A stretch of DNA of 64,000 bases from Lagopus muta (taxonomy: Eukaryota; Chordata; Aves; Galliformes; Phasianidae). Position numbers and translations under genes: made by a program. The DNA lies in assembly GCF_023343835.1 (NCBI RefSeq), contig NC_064433.1, forward strand, positions 181,429,777-181,493,776, written 5' to 3'. Of the stretch, positions 55,048-64,000 are shown piece by piece; positions within the stretch are counted from its first letter, which is position 1; each line of letters starts with the position of its first letter. The notes under the pieces are model-generated. The model had not been told where the DNA came from and searched no databases. It saw nothing but the letters and a program-made list of their open reading frames with translations.

Positions 55048-55407
55048 GAGAAGGCTCTGGGTAGACCTCATTGCAGCCTTCCAGTACCTATGGGGAGCTT
55101 ACAAGCAAAAGGGGGAGTGACTTTTTACACAGTCTGATAGTAATAGGACAAGGGGGAAAGGCTATAAACTAAAAGAGGGGGGATTTAGGTTAGATGTTAG
55201 GAAGAAATTCCTTACTCAGAGGGCAGTGAGGCCCTGGCACAGCTGTCCAGAGAGCTGTGGTGCCCCATCCCTGGAGGCACTCAAGGCCAGGCTGGATGGG
55301 CCCTGGGCAGCTGAGCTGGTGGGGGCAACCAGCCCATGGCAGGGGTTGGGACTGCATGATCTTTAAGGTCCTTTCTAACCTCAGCCTTTCCGTGGTTCTA
55401 TGATTCC
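55048..55407 (+). mobile_element. CR1 3' portion, plus strand
   Basis: The diagnostic CR1 order is CATTGCAGCCTTCCAGTACC, TAATAGGACAAGGGGGAAAG, GGTTAGATGTTAGGAAGAAA, GGCCAGGCTGGATGGGCCC, TGCATGATCTTTAAGGTCC, ending near TGGTTCTATGATTC. It is 5'-truncated. Confidence 0.93.
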
Positions 55408-58273
55408 CTGAGAAGCATTGACCACGGCAATAACAGTGATACTTTGCCACATTATTTCCACATAGTACAGTACATCTTGAAAGCGATGTTTTGGTTTTGT
55501 TTCTGAATGTGTCCCACTTCCTACAAAATACACATTCAGTCAGGGACACCTGCACTGCCATCTTTGTATACGTCCTCTTATGCAGTGATGCTCCTCTAGG
55601 TTGAATGCAATTGTTTCTTTGTCTACGTGTCCAATTTCAGTCTGAATGTTCACTGTTTCCTTCAAAAATGGAGGAGTTTTTAACAAGACATGGTATTGAT
55701 GAATCTATGAGAGTTAGAGAATTTAACCCATTATTTGACGTGAGATGTTAAAGGCCCTTGAAGCAGAAGCCTTTGCTTCAGCCTTTGTCTGATAACAGCC
55801 TCCTGATGTATTTGCTCACTGCATTTCAGTCTGCAATGATACAGGCGCTGTGGGGATATACTCACCTCTGTGCTAGACTGGTGAGCATGCACTTAAATGC
55901 ACTGTTAGGTTCTCACACTGATCACCAGCCACTGGCAATGAGGATGGCCCTGCAAGGTGTCAGGAACCCTACCACGCAGTAAGAGGCACGAACTATGATT
56001 TCCATGTCAGTGGTGAAGAGGCTGTGGGCATGGAGAAAGCACCAACCCGCTGAGGAGGCTCCGAGGGTTGCTTTTCCTCTGGCATCGCAGGCTCCTGGCT
56101 GCACCTTTCTGTGTGTCCCACAGGGAGAAGGCTGACAGGGGCAGTGCCTTGCAAATGGTGGAGAGGCAAAAGCAGCGTTCTTCCCTGCTGCACTGAGATG
56201 GGTTTCAGTACCAGGGATGTACACAGATGACACCGTGATAAAGAAACACCCTTTCTTCTTTTTCTGTTTGGATACAAAGTGTCCAGCAGAGTGAATTGCA
56301 TTACCTAAAACACATAGCAACATTCACCTGAGGTTCTCATACTGATGCGCTGGCAGATACACAGATGTTAGGTTTCTGAGTTCATTTATCCAGGAAATAT
56401 TTCAAGTGTCTTCAAACACTGATGAGCAAAACAGTATAGGAAAGGTTTCAGCAGTAGCAGTACCTTAACCTCTTGGTACATCTTGATGGTTTCTGTGTTG
56501 CGCCAAGAGTAAAATTAATTGTGCTCATTTGTTTTTCATTTTTTTTTTTCCCATTCAAGACAGCACAATTTTTCATATTTACAGAGTAGAACCAGTATTT
56601 CTTATAACTAAATATCAGCATCCCTCATGCAAAAAGAACAAACACAGAATGACTGTTTAAGCTGTTTCGTGTATTTGCATTTGCATTTGTTTGCAGTGCC
56701 CAATACAATTTAATTTCACCTAAATCTCTGTGGTGTCTTCTGCTGTTTGCCTGGTGCCTCTCAGATGGCCTTAGAAAGTGCTGCCAGAGCCTGCTCTGAT
56801 GTGTGCCACTTATTTTTTTTTGGTGGAATTTCCTTGTCAATAGGAATTCTGCCTGTTCTGTAGTAATTCAGCTCCCACAGTTGTCAATGCCTCTGTTTCC
56901 ATTGCTTTGTGCTCAGCTTTACTGTTCAAGCTTGCTGAAATCCTAATCTTCATTATCTTTTTGTGAGGTCCTTGCAAACGGCACTTGTTTCATGCTGGGA
57001 ACCAGCTGCACCCTGCACATGAATTAATTTATTTGGAGAGATCTATCAAGCTCAGGTTTCTTTATCTTTCTTCCGCCTGGGTTTGTGAATTGTCTCCTGG
57101 AAGGTTTCTCATGGGGCTGCACAGCTATCTCATCCGCTTACAGACCATGCTCATTTTTCTCTAGCAGTGGTGTAAGTGTGGGCTGAAGTCTTGCAGCTCC
57201 TGCTCAGTCATGGTGGAAGAGGCATCCTCATTGCCTTTGTCATCCTCATCATCATCTCCATCGTCATTACTATCATCCTCATCATCTTCATCATCCTCCT
57301 TCTCCTCTGCTCCCTGCAGCCCTGTGTAGAACCCAGACCTCAGTTCCCTTCCCTGCGTCCCCACCTGCCCGCAGGCTACACCCTTTCACTGCCAGAATGC
57401 ACACCCTGCGATTTCCAGTCATGTTTGAAAAATCTCCACCATCAAGATAAGCTGCATATTTACCTTGGATTTTTCTTTTTTTTTTTTTTTTTGGTAAGAA
57501 GACAAAAACAATGCTCATCAATAAAAATAAATTGCTAATGCTTTTCATTCAGAGTAGATTCCAATCCCTTATAAGGGCACCTGAGAGCCATTAACAGTAA
57601 TTTTAAATGAAATATACCCATGAAAGGTAAGTCTAACTAATCAGCTCCTCAATTATACTGGCAGAAAGATGTATTCCAATTACCAAAGCACTTTCAAGTG
57701 AATTAAGGCTCCTTTCTATGCTGGCTGTGGAGGTCACTGAACGTTCCCATGAATCCTTGCATGTTTACATTAAAAAAGCACACCACGATCTTTGGCAAAG
57801 GCACTTGCTCTAGGTTAGCTCAGCTTTTGAGCTTGTTGCAATAAATACAATGGAAAACCGGCCAACCATTGCAAAAATGTCAAGAATATCTTTCAATACT
57901 TTTCTTTCCATATCAGTGTTTAATCAAAATTGCATAGCTTTATGAATGTGAAATGAAATTATAGAAAGTGCAAATACACACTTATCATGTTTAATAAGCA
58001 TAATGTTCATGCTGGAAAGGAAGATGGATTTTGAGGGTGCGAATCACGCCCAACTCACACAAAAACATTTCCAGCTCAGACCCAAACACTGTGCTCTGCT
58101 CTGTACATATCCATGTCCACATGCACTGCTGTATGCATCCACTTCCCATCAGCCCAACCACACAGGGACTTGGAACTGCTGTGCTGGAGCATCTCTGTTC
58201 ACACCTTAACTATTCCACAAGCCAACTGCTTGACGAGTCCCACTACTGCAGTTGCAGTACTGCAAGATCAAGC
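55408..58273. other. Intergenic, no gene recognised
   Basis: Mixed-composition sequence. It holds the degenerate trinucleotide tract at 57222-57310 and a T-run near 57472-57491. Open frames here (for example minus 55922-56323) are short and match nothing I recognise. Confidence 0.5.
57222..57310. repeat. Degenerate (ATC/TCC)n trinucleotide tract
   Basis: Irregular CATCCTCAT-type triplets over about 90 bp. The plus strand reads as isoleucine- and leucine-rich peptide and the minus strand as an aspartate- and glutamate-rich peptide, both consequences of the triplet repeat. Confidence 0.85.
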
Positions 58274-58795
58274 CATAGAATCATAGAGTGGTTTGGATCT
58301 CATACTTGAGATGGTGTCTCTCAAGGATGGAGGGTGAGAACCACATCTCTTGACATGCTGGCCATGCTTCTTTTGATGCAGCCCAGGATATGACTGGCTT
58401 TCTGGCTGCAAGGGCACATTACTAGTTCATGTTCGTTCATCAGTATGCCCAGCTCCTTCTTTTTAGGACTGCTCTCAATCCATGCGTCTCCCAGTCTGTA
58501 CAAACGTCTGGGATTGCCCTGACCCAAGTGCAACATCTTGTACTTGGCCTAAATAACATCAGGTTCACCTGGGCCCACTTCTTCAGCTTTTGTAGGTCTC
58601 TTTGAATGACATCCCTTCCTTCTGTCCTATAACTGCAGCACTCAGCTTGGGTTCATCAGCAAACTTGCTAACGGTGCACTTGATCCCATATCTATGTCAC
58701 TGATAAATAGTACTGTTCTCAATGCAGAACTCTAAAGGACAGCACTTGTTACTGAAGGCCACTTATATGTTAAACCATTGACTACAACTCCCTGA
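58274..58795 (-). mobile_element. CR1, internally deleted, with part of reverse transcriptase
   Basis: The left end has CATAGAATCATAGAGTGGTT, the reversed CR1 terminus. The minus strand then translates as MLHLGQGNPRRLYRLGDAW and ILGCIKRSMASMSRDVVLTL, which is CR1 polymerase. Farther on (58600-58700) is the region of the F-A-D-D motif, here scrambled to a LLMN reading. The 3' UTR is largely missing between the terminus and the ORF, so this copy has an internal deletion as well as stops. Confidence 0.9.
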
Positions 58796-58859
58796 ATAAC
58801 AAGAGTGGTATTATTTTGAGGGGAAAAATAGGTTCAGTCAGAGTCCAAGATTAAAAATA

Positions 58860-61800
58860 ATAGAGGCCAGTCTCTGTAGGAAGGTCTTTTATTTTTAAAA
58901 ACATTTATCAGATTTTTGAAATACAGTGTAAAGTACAATATAAACTACAATATAGAATTATGTCTGCAAGTCAGCTTATGCATGTCATGCCAGTTATTTA
59001 CACGTAGATATATACAGAGTGCAGATAATTATTGAAACCACACCACAAAATAAACAAAGAGTTCAATAAGATAATTTAGTAGGACTTTATTAAATATATA
59101 TATATATAGTAATTGATTGTATATACTTTCCTATTAAAATACCATATAGTATCTAAAGTAACCCCTATAAACTCTAATACCTCCAAAATTGTCATAAATA
59201 TGCTTGGAAAATTGAAACTATCTGTTTGCCCTCTCCAGCTGCTCTGCCTTTTGCTATAACATAAACTCTTGTAGCGCTGAGATCATTTTGCAGCCTTTGG
59301 TGACAGAACTTTAATGACAACTCTTGATACAACGCTTGCAGAAAAGCTCAGTTGCAGAACAGCTTTCAGCTGAGACATCCAGGGGTTAAAGCACCATTCT
59401 CTATACTTAAAATAACTAAGGCTATCCAGCGGCTTATTAAATACTGCCACATATAGGACAAAGAAAACAATGCTATTATCTTCAGTGACTGAATTACAAC
59501 ATTGTATTAGTAGCTGTTTGGATACCAAGCATCTTATTAAAACAAAACAAAGCAAACTCCCAAGGCCCGTGCAAAATCCTGTGCAAAAAGAGACCTCCGG
59601 ACCTGTGCCGACACAGCCTGATCAACAGTCTGACTTTTGCATGAACAGAAACTGGAAGGGCTGCAGCACCAGTGGCTGCATGACCACGAAGTGCAGGACT
59701 GAATGCTGCTTATTGCTTTTCATCTGGTAACTGAATGATTCACACAGGGCACTGCTGAAAACAAAAGGATAATGCCAAGCCATAGCATGTTTTCCCATTA
59801 GCAGAATATTCTAATTTATTTCATGAGGGCTTCTGGCCAGCAAAACCTCACTATAAATTGCCCAAGGTCTACCTTTGAGCTCACTAGAACTCTGAGAGCT
59901 TCCATCAGCTGAGATAGCCCTCCAGCTGAGGCCAAGCTCCCTTACTGCCTTTTTCCCTGCTCAATCCCAAACCGTACCAACTGTTACCTTAGGAAAAGAA
60001 GCATGAAGAACAATGGACTTTTGGGCTTCAACATTTATTTGGTTCCTGTCTTATTAAGTAGAAAACAGACAAGTGAAAGAAGGTCGCAAAAATCCAATTG
60101 CTGCCACATAATGCTTTTCTTCTTGTTTTAACTACTGTTCTGAACTGCTGAATTTTGCAGCTTCTCTTCCTAATGAATCTTTTCTAAAGGTACATTAAAA
60201 CAAACCCAATTGCAGGTGAATAACAGTTTATACACAAAAATATATATAAGAGGAAAATAAGTTACTATTCCTATCACAGAGTAGCACTGGTCAGCAAACC
60301 TGTGTGTCATTTTTTCCAGAGATAATAAAACAAACGAACTTTATAGATCAGGTGGGGACTTAAGACAGCTACGGTTTAATTTAAGAGTTTTGTTACATAG
60401 AACTCTAAATGCCAAAGTATGGCAAAAACATTATAACACTGAACTCACAGAAATTACATCAAAAATATTTTTTCATCTTTATCATCATTAATAAGAAGTG
60501 TGAATATAAAATATTAATATACTTTACTTATTTATCATACAATACATCAGTCCTTCACACTATTTTGGTTCATGCTGTACTGCAACATGTACCAAAAGTT
60601 TAACATAGAATAAACAGGGCTAATGACATAAGATCTGGGTACAGACATTTTCACAACAAACAGCCATCATGTATTATCTACCTGCAGTCCTACAGTGATA
60701 TTCAGAGAAAACTCCACATCCTCTTATAAAGTAGAATGGAAAGAAAATTTAAAAAGTAGACATTGCTCGTGGAGTGAATCTGACTTTAATTAAAAAAAAC
60801 ACAAAACACAACAGTAAATCAATACAATGAACTAATTTAGTTCAGCTTACCTAATTTTCTGGTAAGGCACTATCTGAGTATTGTATCTTCATTTAAATGT
60901 TACATGGATTTCTGCTGCTCTACAGTTATGAGAAGGGATATATGGCCAGGGATCATGAGATGACCACAGTGCTGCTCTCTTTCATTCCAGTTTGTGAACA
61001 CCGTTATTTAACTTTCCAGATCTTGTGGAGAAAAACTCCCTCTTGGAAAGTCAGAGAAGAGCTGAGGCATCCACAACTCACAGCATGGTAATACAGAAAA
61101 TGCTTGTTACGTACCGTGAAGAAAGAAACAGAACCCTCATATCCAGCACTGTTAACTGTAATTAAAAAACGATGTAACACTTTCAGATGGAATTGCCACT
61201 TTAAATCTAAGCTATTTTCAAATTATTTATGTGATCATCAGAAGGGCCTGAAAAAGTGCCCAGCCTTAAAGAGGAGAAGACAGATTTGTTCGGTGCGCAA
61301 CTGAATTAATGAAATCCACCTTCTGATGAAACTATCTTTGCAGTTGAATTTTGTGTCTAACATGGGATGAGTGTATGGGAACGGACCATCCCTCCTCTAC
61401 AGTGATTCCTCCCAGTACTTCCACAACCTTTCCCTCAATGCTTACAGGCTCCATAACTGAACTTTGCATTTTTATTTTAGCTTTATATGAACTTAGCATC
61501 TTTGAGTCCTCTAGCTTGCACTCAGATCAGCTGGCTACAGAACCTACTACTGAGAACATCCAAACAAATACACAGACTGCGGCAAAACAAATAAGAGCAA
61601 GAATTTCCTATTCCACTGTTTCTCAAGAATTTCACAATTAAATTCCTCCATGATGTTCAACAGAGGCCAGTCCGCCTGCTCCAACTGACAGACCCACATT
61701 TCTCCACACAGGTGATACACATGCAAGGCCTCGTGTCTCTGCTTGCAGCTGTTTCCCTCCCTGCTCCTTTTCCCACAGCAGCACTGCTCCTGGGCACATC

Positions 61801-64000
61801 CCCAGTGGTGAGCTTTCTGACACCTTGCAATTTTCAGATTGTGAAATAAAGCAAAGACACAACCAAACCCATTTTGATCTTCTCAGGGCAGAGAAAGCTG
61901 CAGGAGTACATTAGAAAAAGAAATGCTGGCTTGCTTTAAAATCAACAAAGGCTCAGTCTGATGAGAAAAGTCGGAATCATAGTCACAGAATCATTCTACA
62001 CTTTCTTTCACATCTGCTCTGGGTAAATGCAATGAGCCCACATCTTTGCTTCCACTGCCTGTGATGAACATTTCATCAGCATGTACTGAGCACAGCTTTG
62101 GGACCTAATCATAAAATCATAGAGTCTCCTGAGATGTAAGGGACCCCAAGGATCACTGAGTCCAACTCGTGGCTCTGCACAGGACCACCCAAAAATCAGA
62201 CTGTATGTCTGAGAACGCTGTCTAAATGCTCTTTGAACTCCAGCAGCTGGGGGCAGTGCCCACAGCCCTGGGCAGCCTGTTCCATGCCCACCACCCTCTG
62301 GTGCAGAACCTCTTCCTGATACCCAATCTGACCCTCGCCTTTGAATCTCCTTAGAGTGAAGAAAGGACCCAGGTCAGTGTGTCACTAATTCAAGCAGCTT
62401 GTCCTCAAACTGCCTGCAGTCAGCTTTACTCACCCTAGCCTGGATTAATGTCACAGGCTCCCCATCAGAAACAGCAGAAGGATGCTCCTCTAAGCTCTCC
62501 CCTTTCTGTTACACCACTAATACTTTCAACAGCAGAAGGGTCCTGCAGGCTTCTGCCATCAGCCTGAATTCCAACAAGGAATTGCTCTGCAAAAGTCATG
62601 CTCTATGTATGTGCGCTTCTTTATGTTGGCAGAAAAATCTATTTTCTAATTTAAACTAGAAAAAAGTCTATGGAAGAAAAAGAAGCTATTAGTAGATTAC
62701 TGCTGCTTTTAGTTCTAACAGTTCTTAAACTTTCTGGAAGCAGTGTACACCTTAGAAATTAATAGAAGGTTTATATGTTGCTTACTCTTACTGCACAAAG
62801 AACGAAGGCTGGGTAACTATGAAACAGTGAATTCTTTCTGTACCAACACTGAAAAATTGTTCATGCAGTGCCTAAGTCTCTTTTTTCTCAGTAGAGCTCA
62901 GCAACAAGACAACTAAGCACTGCATGTTTTCCTATCGAGGTGTGCAAGAAAGATGCTCCGGTTTAGAAAGCTGCTTATATTTTCTGGTTTGGGGCTGTCT
63001 TCCTTATTTTTTTTTTTCCAGTCCCTCCAGTACAAACGATAGGCATTTACAAAAACAGTATTAGCTAGTTATTTTTATTCTGTGGAATGGGGGAAACATT
63101 TGCCAAATACACTGTATACTTTTATTGCTATATGGAGCTTTTGGCACCCAGAGCTTATAAAATTTCCTACTTCACAGGGTATTGTCTTATTCACAATGGA
63201 AAAACTTGAAAAGGACTCAGTTACATTTTATGTCTCGTTTAGAAACCTATCGCACTTTTCCATCGCTCATTTGGTATCTACCAATCATTCCAGATTCAGT
63301 ATCTCCTTGTTTCCTACAACTGCTGCTCTGAGATATACTGAGATTATCTCCCACCTGGCTGGTAACACGGAAATACAAGTTATTGTTATTTATATTCACA
63401 CTGAAAGGAGGAAATAAATCTAACAAGTAATTGAATGAAACATTCATTAAACATCACATTTTGAACAAGCATTTACTGCTCAGGCAGTAATCTGATTTCA
63501 CTACCAGTTACATTTATTCTATAACATACTGTGATCTCAATGACTAACAGAAATTCAAACTTCTGATTTATGGAAGAATCGTTTCTTATTTGAAATGATT
63601 AGGACTAACCTCAGAATCAAATTTCGTAAGGAAGCATTCAGATCACAATGCATCACTTATATTATGAACATTTTCATATTAAAAATATTGATTCCAAGAA
63701 ATGTCATAGAGTGCATTCCCTCTAAACTTCACACTTCTGTGAGCAACATCCTAGGACCTGAAGGTCTGCAGCTAAATGGCAACTCTTCTGGTTTTATTGC
63801 TCTAGTGTTCCTTACCCATAAAAGAAGAACAGAACAACCTTTTGCAAACAATGGAAGTTATTTAAACAGAGTACCGTCCTCAGTACAGTAACTGTTAACT
63901 GTTTCATTACATTCTGTTCCGCTGATAGGGAGCCATGTAACCTGCAGCTGCAGTATCTGAAGGAAATCTACCACTCTCAGCTAACGAGCTGATCCCATAT
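58860..64000 (-). other. Possible 3' UTR of a convergent neighbour; no coding exon seen
   Basis: About 5 kb of AT-rich, repeat-poor sequence to the window end, with a CR1 piece at 62105-62342. A minus-strand AATAAA (TTTATT at 58888-58893) could end a transcript coming from the right. In mammals the gene convergent with PGR is ARHGAP42, so a long ARHGAP42 3' UTR is one explanation. I found no SH3 or RhoGAP coding sequence here, so plain intergenic DNA is equally possible. Confidence 0.2.
62105..62342 (-). mobile_element. CR1 3' end, minus strand
   Basis: It starts AATCATAAAATCATAGAGTC and continues GGGACCCCAAGGATCACTGA, GCCCTGGGCAGCCTGTTCCA and CCACCCTCTGGTGCAGAACC. It is a standard 5'-truncated CR1. 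A further octamer-like scrap lies at 61971-61996. Confidence 0.92.

Noticed and set aside
57161-57538. Acidic minus-strand peptide and isoleucine-rich plus-strand peptide resembling a membrane segment
   Set aside because: Both come from a degenerate trinucleotide repeat, with no other gene features.
1-64000. CRISPR arrays, tRNA or rRNA genes, prophage or defence systems
   Set aside because: None seen. The tandem repeats lack unique spacers, no tRNA-like fold was recognised, and the window is vertebrate nuclear DNA.

Overview
This is nuclear DNA from a bird, most likely a galliform (chicken or a close relative). The evidence is many 5'-truncated CR1 LINE copies with their typical 8-bp-repeat 3' ends, a deleted Galluhop-like mariner, and a progesterone receptor gene with the avian form of the ligand-binding domain. 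No prokaryotic, plasmid or phage features were seen.

One gene can be fully supported: PGR (NR3C3), on the + strand. Its eight coding exons run from 11822 to 47621. All seven introns have GT-AG ends, and the reading frame stays open across every junction to give a 779-residue receptor. Exon 1 lies in a CpG island and encodes the whole N-terminal transactivation region, including an internal Met121 that starts the short PR-A form (659 residues). Exons 2 and 3 each encode one zinc finger. Exons 4 to 8 encode the hinge and ligand-binding domain. The likely 3' UTR runs to a polyadenylation signal at 49312-49317, so the transcription unit is about 38 kb.

Layout: 1-2458 is a decayed + strand CR1 with a second CR1 fragment nested in it. 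2459-11189 is AT-rich intergenic DNA with three more CR1 pieces and several microsatellites. 11190-13130 is the PGR CpG island, with a 12-bp tandem repeat near its upstream edge. 13000-47465 holds the introns, with seven CR1 pieces, a mariner remnant, a 14-bp minisatellite and an unidentified GC-rich block. 47622-49340 is the probable 3' UTR. 49341-64000 is intergenic, or possibly the minus-strand 3' UTR of a convergent neighbour (ARHGAP42 by mammalian synteny). It contains five further CR1 pieces and no recognisable coding exon.

I found no undescribed multi-gene system. The most useful observations concern PGR itself: a cysteine where human PR has Gly722 (the known determinant of RU486 insensitivity in chicken PR), an N-terminus seven residues shorter than the chicken length I remember, a start-stop uORF just upstream of the PR-B AUG, and an exon 6 acceptor with a competing AG four bases downstream. 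Repeat observations worth checking are the nested CR1, a CR1 copy with a 9-bp flanking duplication, and a pair of inverted 110-bp repeats of unknown family.
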